Source: Lachancea kluyveri NRRL Y-12651 (taxonomy: Eukaryota; Ascomycota; Saccharomycetes; Saccharomycetales; Saccharomycetaceae). Taken from it: a stretch of DNA of 64,000 nt. The stretch is from contig CM000690.1 in NCBI GenBank assembly GCA_000149225.2, forward strand, positions 496,001-560,000, given 5' to 3'. Below the pieces are notes generated by a model that saw nothing but the letters and a program-made list of their open reading frames with translations, was not told the DNA's origin and searched no databases. Made by a program: the position numbers and the translations under genes. The first letter of the stretch is position 1. Each line of letters starts with the position of its first letter. Shown here piece by piece: positions 10,101 through 19,524 of this stretch.

Positions 10101-10799
10101 ATATAGCGTAAATTGAAAGACCTTGCGGTCACGTTCTAAAGCATTGTATTTTTCTAGTTCCTCACGTTCCTCATTTAACTCTTGTAGCTTCTCATCTAGT
10201 TCTCTCAATTCCGAATCGATCTTCTTTCTGTTTCGATTGGTTGCATCCATTTTATTCAAAGAGTCACGTAGTTTTTTTTCGAACGAATTAGCACCGGTAA
10301 CTTCCTTTAGTAGCTGTAACCTTTCGTAATCCTTTGCGTTTGTTAAAGCCACGATACGACCTTGAGGAACGATATAATATGGATTTGCAGTTGAAAACCC
10401 AGCACTCTCCAGTAAATTTTTAATCTCAATCTTGGAGCATGATTTGCTGTTTAGAGAATATTCGTCTTTTTTCAAACCGATTGTTCTCCTGATAACAACC
10501 TCATCTGGGCTACTGGGAGAAGCAGCTGCATTCAGTAATCTACCATCCGAATTATCAAAAACAATCTCAACATATGCACTCATAACAGACCCACTGCCTT
10601 GGTGAATTAAACCTTGTCTTTCTTCTCTTTTCAAGTTATTATAGTCATCGCTCAATACAAATCTAATGGCGGCAAAGAAGTTCGATTTACCAGACCCGTT
10701 ACTTCCGATCACGACATTATGATGAGGCGAGAAATTGTCAATAAGCGTAGTATTCTTATAAGTTTTAAAGCCCTGTATGGTAACCCTTTTGATATACAT
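7110..10799 (-). CDS. SMC3: cohesin ATPase subunit Smc3
   Basis: Smc3 pairs with Smc1 and Scc1 in the cohesin ring that holds sister chromatids together. The 1229-residue protein (S. cerevisiae 1230) has every expected part. Walker A is GSNGSGKS at residues 32-39, and the adjacent lysines of GLKKDEY (K110/K111) match the Eco1 acetylation pair. The hinge starts at about GPLGELIKVNEKYKTCAE and includes ITLDGDRADKRGVLTGGYHD; two long coiled-coil arms flank it. The ABC signature is EQLSGGQKT and Walker B is FYLFDEIDAALD. I chose the ATG at 10799 because it gives the family N-terminus MYIKRVTIQGFKTYKN; the frame opens 30 codons further upstream without homology. Two ACGCGT boxes lie just upstream, and a tRNA gene begins only about 120 bp away. 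Confidence 0.97.
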   Translation of the reverse strand: MYIKRVTIQGFKTYKNTTLIDNFSPHHNVVIGSNGSGKSNFFAAIRFVLSDDYNNLKREERQGLIHQGSGSVMSAYVEIVFDNSDGRLLNAAASPSSPDEVVIRRTIGLKKDEYSLNSKSCSKIEIKNLLESAGFSTANPYYIVPQGRIVALTNAKDYERLQLLKEVTGANSFEKKLRDSLNKMDATNRNRKKIDSELRELDEKLQELNEEREELEKYNALERDRKVFQFTLYDRELNDVTNHIEKLDSEYNNTVDSSEQYVQEMDKREVLISNVTKNLVNIDAELKIKKSTDLEQSKANQLDVEEKKADLDVKCEELQRQIRSTSEQAKTDESNLASVLNDISRKETQIKRISPRFEELTREEHQFKTDLELLQQKQRDLLAKRGRYAQFKTQEERNGWIQSEIADLKQEAQILESTYQELSQERSDLQEQLAELDEQAKELNDSIQGPGITAELEDLNSEISQLKQLYTTKIDERKELWRSEQKLQTILETLMDDVKRSERSVNETMDRSLANGLKAVREISERLKLPENAVYGPLGELIKVNEKYKTCAETVGGNSLFHVVVDTEDTAGLLMQELYNVKGGRVTFMPLNRLHADNNVTYPSNEQSNCTALIKKIKYDEKFERAVKHVFGKTIVVRDLTLGTKLARQYKLNAITLDGDRADKRGVLTGGYHDHHKKTRLDSLKDLKHAKTEYSTVSQKLNSLKKQLHVVDDEVDQLNNKIKQATTKKESIMVDIEGLRSRLNNRKNEIYLREDSMNSILVKLEKCKTSQRVLEDKIRMYEQDFSKPFDTELSDDEKETLKSISIKAPEVQKNLNVTTEALNDIATKIDSLRAELELKLKPQRKELEIKLAERNDSQLNVLNEELTDIRKKQEHMAIKASEAQESLDSIKKAIKELETEKSNNEKVLEKANSQQRLLLKKLERFQKDAERSMIKKTTLTARRDELQQKLREIGLLAEDSLNKYNDLNSDELFQRLSSVNEQMSQMSNVNKRALENCKKFNEKKKELETRAHELTESKKSIEDLITSLKQQKVDAVEATFQKVAKNFSEVFEKLVPSGAGKLVIHHRSEESKGKPQARKKRRNDEDEGAVEDGTSDEDIVYTGVSISVSFNSRQDEQLHVEQLSGGQKTVCAIALILAIQKVDPAPFYLFDEIDAALDKQYRTSVANTIKELSANAQFICTTFRSDMLRVADVFYRVKYENKISTVAEVSQRDAINFIKGGSGVKMSEI

Positions 10800-10854
10800 T
10801 TCTACTGTTTTTAGTTGTTCTCTTCTAAGTGTTACGAGAGGTTTTAGAACTTTG

Positions 10855-10893
10855 ACGCGTACGATTTTTTTAATAGAACAAATTTTCACGCGT
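10855..10893. promoter_or_regulatory. pair of MCB (ACGCGT) boxes upstream of SMC3
   Basis: ACGCGT occurs at 10855-10860 and again at 10888-10893, about 56 and 89 bp before the SMC3 start codon. ACGCGT is the MluI cell-cycle box bound by MBF (Mbp1/Swi6) in yeasts, and cohesin genes are known G1/S targets. Two perfect copies in 39 bp make MBF control a reasonable inference. Confidence 0.65.
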
Positions 10894-10919
10894 TTCCGAT
10901 AAAAAGAAGAAAAAGAAAA

Positions 10920-11042
10920 TGGTTGCTAAGAGATTCGAACTCTTGCATCTTACGATATCCGAGTGTTCACCAGTGCTTTCGAACTGGGGAAAGATCCTGA
11001 AAATCTTGAATCGGACGCCTTAGACCGCTCGGCCAAACAACC
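10920..11042 (-). tRNA. tRNA-Leu (anticodon CAA) with intron
   Basis: On the minus strand the gene begins GGTTGTTTGGCCGAGCGG. It has the long variable arm of a class II tRNA, a T-arm GAGTTCGAATCTC and an acceptor that pairs with the 5' GGTTG. Anticodon CAA is at 11008-11006. The anticodon stem TCCGA pairs with TCGGA only after removing an insertion of roughly 30 nt just 3' of the anticodon, the known intron position of tRNA-Leu(CAA) in yeast. Runs of T on the transcript strand (+ strand A-runs at 10910-10919) are the likely Pol III terminator. It sits directly upstream of SMC3 on the same strand. Confidence 0.95.
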
Positions 11043-11135
11043 AATTTACAAAATTTGTAACATAAATAAGAGACATATAGAAGATTACTATAAGCCCGCA
11101 ACTGGTAGAAGAACTGAATAGAATAAGTGATATTA

Positions 11136-11468
11136 TGAGAAATATGTGAATATTGGGACAATTGTTGAGATTCCATTTTTGGTTAAGGCTATAATAATTT
11201 GGTATATGGTTATACTAGAAGTTCTCCTCATCTTTCTAGGAATCCAGAAAAGGAGTCGATAACTCTATATACAATTATTCATATATTCTCTTTCCTTTTA
11301 TATGTTTCTGGTTCATTATCCTATTACATTATCAATCCTTGCGTTTCAGCTTCCACTAACTTAGATGACTGTTTCTCATTCTTTATGTCACCTTATAACA
11401 CCGTGTGTGATAATATACTAGTAACACGAATACTAGTCGATGGTCGATAGTTGTATTTCGTTCCAACA
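11136..11468 (-). mobile_element. solo delta LTR, Ty1/copia (Ty1/Ty2-like)
   Basis: A 333-bp LTR in minus orientation bounded by TG...CA (TGTTGGAACG at one end, TTTCTCA at the other). It closely resembles the delta LTR of S. cerevisiae Ty1/Ty2. It appears complete as a solo LTR; no internal Ty region is present in the window. It lies about 94 bp upstream of the tRNA-Leu gene, the usual Ty1 target zone. Near-identity to the other copies in the window suggests a fairly recent insertion. No clear 5-bp target duplication is visible. Confidence 0.9.
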
Positions 11469-11610
11469 CATTATCAATCCTTGCGTTTCAGCTTCCACTA
11501 ATTTAGATGACTGTTTCTCATTCTTTATGTCACCTTATAACACCGTGTGTGATAATATACTAGTAACACGAATACTAGTCGATGGTCGATAGTTGTATTT
11601 CGTTCCAACA
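11469..11610 (-). mobile_element. 142-bp delta LTR fragment (5' part), Ty1/copia
   Basis: This piece repeats the TG-side 142 bp of the adjacent LTR in the same orientation and directly abuts it. It is a partial fossil. Its inner end is at the same LTR position as the fragment at 29307-29449. Confidence 0.9.
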
Positions 11611-11797
11611 GATAATGAACCAGAAACATATAAAAGTAAAGAGTATATATGAATAATTGTATGTAGGATTACCGACTCTCTTTTCTGGATTCTTAGAAAG
11701 ACGAGGAGAACTTCTAGTATAACCATATACCAAATTATTATAGCCTTAACCAAAAAATGGAATCTCAACAATTGTCCCAATATTCACATATTTCTCA
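11611..11797 (+). mobile_element. 187-bp delta LTR fragment (3' part), opposite orientation
   Basis: This piece carries the CA-side part of the same delta LTR family on the plus strand, ending TTTCTCA at 11797. Together with the preceding 142-bp piece it accounts for roughly one LTR length, with the two parts in opposite orientations. The locus looks like nested insertion plus rearrangement. Confidence 0.88.
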
Positions 11798-12110
11798 AGT
11801 CTCAACATAATGTACAAAACGTATTAGAACAGTAGGCATTCGTCCTTCATCAATTTCAAACACTCTGCTTTTCCTGTGAGTTTTCACAGCTTAATACAAG
11901 AATGAATGTTTCCAAATGCAGCATTCTTTTTTTTTTTTTTGTAGATATATAAGTAGCTACGAGAAGCATAGAGGTCAGGAACACAGAATAGTTCCCAGTA
12001 TATGTGTAGACTTAGAAAACGTAGGTTATTTACCCAGAGTGAGACAAAAGAAGGAAAAGGGCATCATGGGAGGATGGAAAAGGGAAAAGAAAAAGGAGCA
12101 ACAGATTCTG
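11798..12110. other. intergenic, LTR cluster to ZSP1 3' end
   Basis: A 313-bp stretch with a T13 tract near 11929-11941. It probably holds the ZSP1 3' UTR. I see no gene or RNA here. Confidence 0.5.
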
Positions 12111-13364
12111 TTACTGAGCCCAGTTCAAAACGGACATTGCAGCACTAACAACAACAATGCTAACTGGTAACGTCAAAACCACATAGCCCCAAAATAAGAT
12201 GCCAGCCATTTCACTTTCAAAAAATTCGTTCAATTGGGTAATTTGAGTTAGTTGGATAGCAGGTGGAGAAACTGTTAAAATGAAACCAACAACCAAAAAG
12301 ATAGGATCATCTAAGATGCTCACTTTGATATATTTAACACCTAGTGCAATAATAGGTAGCAAGAAGCAGGATGGAAGGATCATTCTACCGATAATAGAGC
12401 CAAATACCAATTTTTTGTAATTATGGGTCTTTTGAGGTGTGTCATGAGATGGGTATAAGTTGGAACCCAGGACAATCAAAATCAATGGAATCGAAACCGA
12501 ACCCATTTCGGTGATAGCCTGTGACAACGTGTTGTTTATGAGCCCGTTGTCATGGAAGAACTCATGTTGCAAGGGATGGATAGATGCCACAATAACACTA
12601 AACAACATAGAGTACAACGGCGGATTCATAAAGGATCTAAACTTCTTCAGAATTTTGACAGCGCGGTTGGTAATTTTAGTCATTGAAGTCGAGGTTTCTT
12701 CAGAGGCCGAATCAAAAGTGTCGAGTTCTTCGACTTCCTGTGGATCAAGCTCGGTTGGGGAAAAAGAGTTTTCAGTAGTTGGCAGCAACTGACGATGAGG
12801 TGATTCGTTGGACCATCTCATCAACTTGTTGTACCCCCAAGACCATCTCAATACTTGACCAATTTGTTGGAAAATTAGCAGATATAGAATACCCCTACTT
12901 GCAACGTTATCTCTGTTATCGTTCTGGATTTGGTCCCAAGTTAAATTTGGCAAAGTGTATGCCAAAGACAAGGTTAAGGAGACCGGCAGGGAGTTACTGT
13001 TACCAAAGATAGAGTTTGCAACGACAAAGTTGGTTTCATCTTTATCCAAGCTCAAAACACTTGCCATAATCTTTCCGCAAATAAAAGAAATACCAGTGCT
13101 TACAGCGTAAAAAACTGGGATAACAGTAATTTCCAAGATCTTGGCCATAGACAAACTTCTTGCAAGCTTACTAAAAATCAAACACGGGGTGAATAAATCA
13201 ACATTCAGCAAAGAAACTATCTTTTGACCCTGCTTGGGCAACAAGCCTGTATAAGCACACCAAAATCCCGCGAAGGAGATAATAACCACTTGTAACACAG
13301 ACTCGAAGGTCAGATATGAAAGACTTAAAAAGGACAGTTGTGGTTCGGACGGGTTTGAACTCAT
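12111..13364 (-). CDS. ZSP1: Zsp1/YBR287W-like membrane transporter (auxin efflux carrier superfamily)
   Basis: A polytopic ER/vacuolar-type membrane protein of the auxin efflux carrier (PIN-like) family; the substrate is not known. Membrane segments form an N-terminal block (VLQVVIISFAGFWCAYTG, then about four more) and a C-terminal block (SIPLILIVLGSNLYPS, IGRMILPSCFLLPIIALG, FLVVGFILTVSPPAIQ). A hydrophilic Ser/Glu-rich loop joins them. The stretches SLLNVDLFTPCLIFSKLA and FVVANSIFGNSNSLPVSL match YBR287W almost exactly. I placed the start at the ATG at 13364 (417 aa; S. cerevisiae 427), giving MSSNPSEPQLSF; the frame opens 18 codons further upstream. In S. cerevisiae it neighbours APE3; here JEM1 lies between them. 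Confidence 0.9.
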   Translation of the reverse strand: MSSNPSEPQLSFLSLSYLTFESVLQVVIISFAGFWCAYTGLLPKQGQKIVSLLNVDLFTPCLIFSKLARSLSMAKILEITVIPVFYAVSTGISFICGKIMASVLSLDKDETNFVVANSIFGNSNSLPVSLTLSLAYTLPNLTWDQIQNDNRDNVASRGILYLLIFQQIGQVLRWSWGYNKLMRWSNESPHRQLLPTTENSFSPTELDPQEVEELDTFDSASEETSTSMTKITNRAVKILKKFRSFMNPPLYSMLFSVIVASIHPLQHEFFHDNGLINNTLSQAITEMGSVSIPLILIVLGSNLYPSHDTPQKTHNYKKLVFGSIIGRMILPSCFLLPIIALGVKYIKVSILDDPIFLVVGFILTVSPPAIQLTQITQLNEFFESEMAGILFWGYVVLTLPVSIVVVSAAMSVLNWAQ

Positions 13365-14320
13365 GTGTCGATACCTATCTCTCATATGAGTGCTTGGGAA
13401 AAGGGCAAAGTTGCACATTTCTCTCAGAGATGTGGCTCAAGCCACGATGGCATGGTCGCTGCACGTGCTGCTACAACCAACGTAAAAGGTGACACGATGT
13501 TGGCTAAGTGCAATTACTAAGTCAAGTTAGATAAAAAGGGTTGCTATTGGCTGCTATATGTGATGGGCTGCCTAAATGATATAATGGGTAAATCCAAAGG
13601 CAGTGTTTTTGGAAGTCCACCCATAGAACGAAACGTTGATTCTGGTTTACGATCTCTGACGAGATCCGTATTACGAAATTATCTTGACAAGGTGTCGTAC
13701 TGCTGTCGTAAGCCTGTCACTCAAGTAAATAAAAGAAGGGTTTATTTTGAATCTTCTCGGGTATTCGTTTAGGCCGAAAAAGTAGTAACATGTCAAACGA
13801 TGTGGGTTCCCTTAATAAAGACACCTGGAAAGATCACAAATATGATGAGTGATTTAGGTTTGTAGAAAAAAATAGAGAAAAATGTTAAATTGAGTAGAAG
13901 GCGAAACTCTGCCATCTACCAAATGCCTTTTGGTGATTGTGGGAGGCTACTCGTTATTGCGTCTGAGAGTTTGAATCTCGAACACATGTCTGCCAAGAAA
14001 CTCATCCTCCTCATAACGCACGTGACGAGAAATCACAATAGACAAATAGCAATAGATAATGATAAAACACTAGAATTGCATATTAGAGTAATGACAATAT
14101 TGTTTCAAGTATGTACGTGTCTCCGCAAAATCCAGCATAAAATTATTCTTGTTACAAAATGTAGCTGTTTATCATACGTCAGTTATGCCACTTGTAATAA
14201 ACGTTGTGTTTTCAACCACTTGAAATTTCTGGAAAGAAAGTCTGTCTCGGAATTTGACATGGTGTTTCAAAATAGTCAGTGAGAAGAAGGAGAATTGGGA
14301 GAAGTAGAACAAGAAAAAAA
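13365..14320. promoter_or_regulatory. divergent ZSP1/JEM1 intergenic region
   Basis: A 956-bp gap between divergent starts. CACGTG occurs at 13462-13467 and 14019-14024. A short open frame at 13890-14282 begins with TTG and has no recognisable content. A T-arm-like hairpin near 13962-13981 lacks the rest of a tRNA. Nothing else is supported. Confidence 0.5.
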
Positions 14321-15745
14321 ATGCATCAAGCCCTGTTGTTAGTGCTTCTTTTGTTCTTGAGAATAGCACTTGGTACAAACTGTGACATAGCTCATTTCCA
14401 GCGGCTAGCCGATGATGTTGGCTTCGACGGTTCCACATTAAACAAGTATCAAGATTTGATACAGCAACTGCGTAGCTGTCCAGAGGATAACTCACTCAAA
14501 CAATTAAAAAACAAGTTATTGTACAAATCTGGGTTGATTCAGTTATCTTTGGGCCAAGAGCTCTCTTCTATACAGTCGTTCCAGCTAGTTGTCGAGTCGA
14601 ATGACGATTCTTTCTCGTCGTTAGCTCAAGCAAGACTAACTGAGCTGTACCTGAAGTTCGGGGAATGGGATAAGTTTCCTCATGAAGATGAGCTGTACCA
14701 AAAAGTGGTCAGTTTGAATGATACAATATTTCAGAAATTACGAAAGCGCGACTTCTCGGAAACGTTAAACTACGCTCATGAGCTTGTGGAAATTTCATCT
14801 TGGTCCCTGGAGTTCAGAGTTATCTACAATGAACTTTTGCTTCACAAGCTTGCAGGAAGCATTGAAGTCAACACTGCTCAGCAAATAATCGAGAATTATC
14901 AAGTAATTCTGGATAAACACAAAAGAAGGCTACCAATCAATATTAGATTGGCGATAAATTATCATATAGCCATACTTCAGTTCTTTGTGTTAAATTTGCA
15001 ACCGACAAATTTGAAAAAATGTTTAAGTTTAGACATGGATTATAAGCCATGCAGAGACATGATGAAGATGGTGAGCAAAATCAACAAAATCAATCCTGTT
15101 AGTACCTGCCTAACTGATCCAGATGAATATGTCAATGCCAGTGAAATCGACTGGAATTCTATTGTCCAGTTCTATCAAAGAGATAAGAAGCCATTTTTGA
15201 AAACTAAAAAGTTTACAAATAACCATAACCTCCTTTTGCAATCGGCCCACGATCATATCAATGTATTGTTCAAAAACCGTCCTCTACAGAAATTGGGGCT
15301 GGACATTAACACCAAGTCTTACAACACAGAGTTTACTATTTCGATAGATGTGTTACTGTGCACTGCGTATGACAATTTACATCTCAACAAGGCCGCTTCT
15401 CGATACTGCGAGTCAGCAATAGCACAAGTTTTATCCCCAGAGGAGCAAACATCGGTTAAAACGTACCTGAGCGGTTTAGATGGTGGCAGAATCTCCAATG
15501 TTTCCCAGATTCTTGACAAATTATGGAGTAGATTCCCACATCTAATGTCCCATGTGCTTCACTCAATAGTCCACAAATTGGCATCACATGATAGACAAAA
15601 CAGCTCAATGGACACAACGCCACATTGGACTCAACTGGAATCAATTATTAAGGACAAAAAACTTTTCCATTCTTCGAGCAAATATGTTAGAAATATTGCT
15701 GCAGTGGTTTCGAAAGCTGCACAGGGCAAAAGACAGCAGCGTGCT

Positions 15746-15782
<37 letters not shown>

Positions 15783-16168
15783 GACACTTTTATCAACAGC
15801 AGCAAAGAGCAGCCCCACCCCCACAAAAAACGGATAAAGATTATTACAAGATACTTGAGGTACCGAAGAATGCTAATACTAAAGATATAAGAAAGGCTTA
15901 TTTACAGCTAACAAAAAAATACCATCCTGATAAGCAACAACAGCTATCAGAAAATGAGCAAGTTGCAAATGAGGAAAAGATGTCTGCAATCAACGAGGCA
16001 TATGAGATTTTGAGTGATGAATCAAAACGCAAGGAGTATGACTTAGGACGTAGGAGCACAGGCCAGGGATTTGGGAGTGCAGGAGGTGGTGGATTCCCCT
16101 TCGGCCAAAACATGAATGGCGGTTTCAAGATGCACTTTGGTGGGTTTACAAACCAAAAGGGAAGGTGA
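14321..16168 (+). CDS. JEM1: ER-lumenal J-protein Jem1
   Basis: A DnaJ-type co-chaperone of the ER Hsp70 Kar2, needed for nuclear membrane fusion in mating (karyogamy) and for ER-associated degradation. The ATG at 14321 gives [18 protein letters not shown], a good signal peptide; the frame opens 14 codons upstream but would put a basic run ahead of it. The central part is a helical repeat-like region with [19 protein letters not shown], similar to S. cerevisiae Jem1. A polyglutamine tract (CAG/CAA, about 15748-15781) precedes the C-terminal J domain: [21 protein letters not shown], the essential HPD in KKYHPDKQ, and [20 protein letters not shown] Gly/Phe tail follows. It is 615 aa, near the 645 of S. 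cerevisiae. Polyglutamine length may vary between strains. Confidence 0.93.
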
Positions 16169-16440
16169 AGTAGTTAAAGTTAATTGTTATGTAGTTTTCT
16201 GCAACGACCATATACGCATAGGATTTCTACTTGTATTCATTTATTTATTTATTTTTTTCTGGTTAAACAGTCAGCAGAAAAAAAAACTATATTAGAAAAA
16301 AGTACCTGCTTTTAACGTTTCCTAAATAACTTCAATTTAAAACAAAAATTTTTAGGGGTGGTGGAGGAAGAGTAGTAGCGCTATTTTTTTTTTTTTTTTT
16401 AGAAAAAAAGGGGATGTTAAAATCCATCGCGTACCCATAT

Positions 16441-18015
16441 TCACATGATCAACATGCTACCTCTGTACTTGAGCTTGTCATCAAATGGTTGGGCATCTGT
16501 TGAGCTAACAGTGGCATTGACTTCTCTTTGAGGGAAGTCTTCCAAGGACTTGGCATAAGTGGCAACAGAGTGGGCGATCAACTTGGTATTGGTCAAGAAC
16601 GCATCGAAAGACAAATTCGAAACGTCATCACACAAGTCGTGGTAGCACTTGTCCAAGACTTTACCATTTCTAGAGTTTGGACCTTCAGCTCCTGTAGCGA
16701 TACCGCCACCTGGAATCCCGTTTTTGATAAAGGCAACGTAGTCGGATCTCCCGTCGAATGGAATTAGCGTGTAATTCAAGCCATGTGAAACGTAGTAATC
16801 GATGTATAGGTCCTTCAATTCCTGGGAACCCTTTGGATTATCAATGTTGTTGGCATCGTACACTTGGTACTCATAGTTTGGAGAAGCCATCATGTCGTAG
16901 TCCATAAACAATCTAATTTTGGAGTTTTCCTCGGGCGTTAGCTGTTCGACATAGTAGTTGGAACCTAACAATCCTTCTTCTTCGGCAGACCACCAGGCAA
17001 AACGGACCTTGTTGTTAATCTTGAAGTTACTCAAGTACTTGGCCACGGTCAACAAGGAGATAGTACCGGACCCGTCATCGTTAATACCTGGACCGGATTC
17101 AACGGAATCTGAGTGTGCACCCAATGCGACAATGTTTTCAGAATCACCGTGCTTGGTTTCAGCAATTACATTTTTGGTCTTCACTTCTTCAACAAAAGAG
17201 TCCATAGCAAAGAATAAAGAAAAGCTTTGGTCCTTCTCGATATCCATTCTCAATCTTTTGCCTTCCAAGTAGGAGATACCAATGGTCGATACAGTGTGTT
17301 TCTTTGGCTTTTCTAGGGTACCACGAACGCCGCCTACAGAGGTTGGATCGTTGTCATAAACGACCACTGCCTTGAACCCATATTTGCCTGCCAAATTGCT
17401 CTTGACTCCGAATGCACATTCACCTCTTTCAATCAATGCGATTTCATTCTTGCCAACCTTCAAAGCTTGGTAATCAGCATCAGAGCAACCCAAGTTAGGG
17501 ATATGGACCAACCTACCGACAAATGGCTCAACCGGTGGACTCAAAGAAAATGGCACAGCCGTTGGGACATCGTCACCATCGACGAGGGTTAGGTTGTAAG
17601 AGTTTACCTTGCCCGTTAAGGCTTTGAAGCTTTGCAAAGAGATATCGTAGTAATCGCGCAACTCATCCAATTGACGCAAAATGTAGTGAATAGTGTGCCA
17701 GTGGCCCGGAGAGCCAATGACACGCGTAGGGTTACCGTATCTGCGGGTGGAGCTGTTCGCAACGTGGTACAGATCCCAAGCGGTGGAATTCAATTCTTCA
17801 ACGGTAATTTTCTCCTGCAATTTGTCAGTGTCAACCATTGGCTTCAAAAAATATGGCAGGTGTGGCCAGAAAGAGGAAGACTCAACGTAGTCTGGAGTTG
17901 AGGTATGCTCTTGTTGAATTGTATTTTCCAAGGCAAAAGCTTCCTGAAAGCCCTGTGGGATAATGAACGCATTAGTGCAAGCTGCAGTTGCACCTAACAA
18001 AATACCAAGTTTCAT
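16441..18015 (-). CDS. APE3: vacuolar aminopeptidase Y
   Basis: A secreted-pathway M28 zinc aminopeptidase delivered to the vacuole, where it removes N-terminal residues from peptides. MKLGILLGATAACTNAFIIP is a signal peptide, followed by a propeptide (to about residue 55) and then the mature enzyme. A PA (protease-associated) domain spans roughly residues 160-250 (LVHIPNLGCSDADYQALKVG; CAFGVKSNLAGKYGF). The catalytic M28 domain has zinc ligands in GAHSDSVESGPGINDDGSG (around residue 300), the catalytic Glu in WWSAEEEGLLGSNYY, and DGRSDYVAFIKNGIPGGG. It is 524 aa against 537 in S. cerevisiae. Several N-glycosylation sequons (for example NLTL, NYTL) fit secretory passage. Confidence 0.95.
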   Translation of the reverse strand: MKLGILLGATAACTNAFIIPQGFQEAFALENTIQQEHTSTPDYVESSSFWPHLPYFLKPMVDTDKLQEKITVEELNSTAWDLYHVANSSTRRYGNPTRVIGSPGHWHTIHYILRQLDELRDYYDISLQSFKALTGKVNSYNLTLVDGDDVPTAVPFSLSPPVEPFVGRLVHIPNLGCSDADYQALKVGKNEIALIERGECAFGVKSNLAGKYGFKAVVVYDNDPTSVGGVRGTLEKPKKHTVSTIGISYLEGKRLRMDIEKDQSFSLFFAMDSFVEEVKTKNVIAETKHGDSENIVALGAHSDSVESGPGINDDGSGTISLLTVAKYLSNFKINNKVRFAWWSAEEEGLLGSNYYVEQLTPEENSKIRLFMDYDMMASPNYEYQVYDANNIDNPKGSQELKDLYIDYYVSHGLNYTLIPFDGRSDYVAFIKNGIPGGGIATGAEGPNSRNGKVLDKCYHDLCDDVSNLSFDAFLTNTKLIAHSVATYAKSLEDFPQREVNATVSSTDAQPFDDKLKYRGSMLIM

Positions 18016-19524
18016 CTTTCTTATTCGATGGCTTTTTTTTTCTTGGTCTGGAACAATGTAGCAAGAGGAAAGAGGCTCTCAGGCATAAACTTCCCGTTCC
18101 TTTTATACATTGCGCTAAACACATTGGTCTGAAAAAAAAGGGGAAGACCGTGGGAAGCGATACACGCTTTACGAGCAACAAGATGTACATGACATAACCG
18201 CCTGAATGGTACATAAACGGTATGGATGTTTATAAAGACATGAGCTGTATTAGGACCTGGACTACATACAATATCCAGCCACTTCATACAAAGAAGTCCA
18301 GAAAGTGCAAAAAAAAAAATGTCAGATTAGTACTTAGTGATTTGACGTAGTGCTGTAAACGTCAATAGCAAACGAGAGGCTAACTACAAATCCATTCCCA
18401 ACCCCTTGACGGGAAAGAGCGAGGATAAATCCGACTGTGTGCATCACCACCTGGCTATTTACCTGTCGATACCGAGATATTTGCGAACGTTTTACCAGAT
18501 GTAGAAAAGGCCTAGTTGGTTGGTTGGTCCTTTTGATAGTCCCGATAGGGAACCCCAGTAGAAGGCTTAAATGACCTGTATTTCAACAATTAACAAACCA
18601 CGTCCAGAGCAAACTTTTATACAAGGGTATCCCGACCCTGTATACAACAACCGATAGTAACACCACGTGCATCTGGTGCAAGTCGCAAAGAATATGGATC
18701 GGTTGTTCGAGATGGCCTTGCCAACCAACCAACCAACCAACCATAGGTTTTCCCATCAGTTCAATTCATTCGAGACAGAAATTGTGACTGACGGATCTGG
18801 AACGCGGGCTTTTCCGCCATACGGACCCGGGGGAAAAGGGCACGAGGATAACAGTGAAACCACAACCGCAAAACAGAATGCGACAGATCGTTAACTAGCA
18901 GTTCTGATTGCCGAGAAATACACACTCCAACCGAAAACCTTGTGATGCGAGTATAGAAAAAAGAGTGACTGAGGTCTTTTTGGTCGTTGCCAATTGAAAA
19001 AAAAAGCAAAATCCTCAATAGAGACCATCACGTGATGTGCATCACTGTGATTGTAGCATTCATTTCTAGCATCTAGGAAAGCAATACACTAACGGTCGTC
19101 TAAAAATAAAATAGCAAAACCTGGTTTGTACGGCTCTCCTATTCTCTGATAAGAGGAGAAACACTTATCGCATATAGTTCCATGGCATGGAAACGTGGTA
19201 GGTGTCTCTTGTTCCTTTGTCAAAAGGGGAAAAAAAATAAATTCAAAGCATCTTTCGTAAATACACCGCAAGGCAAAAAGCCTCATAGTATAGATTCGCT
19301 TCCATGAACTTAGCCTCCCTCTTTCTTCTTCTTCTACTTCAAAATACGTAAAATTACATTGTTATATCACTTAGTTTTCTTTTTTTTTTTCTTTCTTTCT
19401 TGGCCGCCGGTGGATTTAATTATAGCATCGTCGGCCGCGGCAGGATAAGCGAATTGACAGATACGGGATAACTCTGTTAATACCGTCATAGAACATCATA
19501 TAGATAGGTAGATATACTTGCCAC
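18016..19524. promoter_or_regulatory. long intergenic region, APE3 5' side to YBR285W-like 3' side
   Basis: About 1.5 kb without a supportable gene. The APE3 promoter is at the left, with a TATA-like TATAAAAG (minus strand) near 18099-18106. CACGTG occurs at 18664-18669 and 19029-19034. A GGTT/CCAA inverted repeat is listed separately. The short open frames here (up to 88 codons) have no recognisable features. Confidence 0.5.
18515..18742. repeat. inverted GGTT / CCAA microsatellite arms
   Basis: GTTGGTTGGTTGG at 18515-18527 is the reverse complement of part of a (CCAA)5 run at 18721-18742. The arms are about 193 bp apart, and each has a GGCC nearby (18509-18512 and 18714-18717). The arms could form a stem if the intervening DNA or RNA looped out. 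Function unknown. Confidence 0.6.

Noticed and set aside
13962-13990. T-arm-like hairpin GAGAGTTTGAATCTC suggesting a tRNA relic
   Set aside because: No matching acceptor, D-arm or anticodon arm could be found around it.
13890-14282. 130-codon open frame upstream of JEM1
   Set aside because: Begins with TTG, has no similarity or domain, and overlaps the JEM1 5' region.
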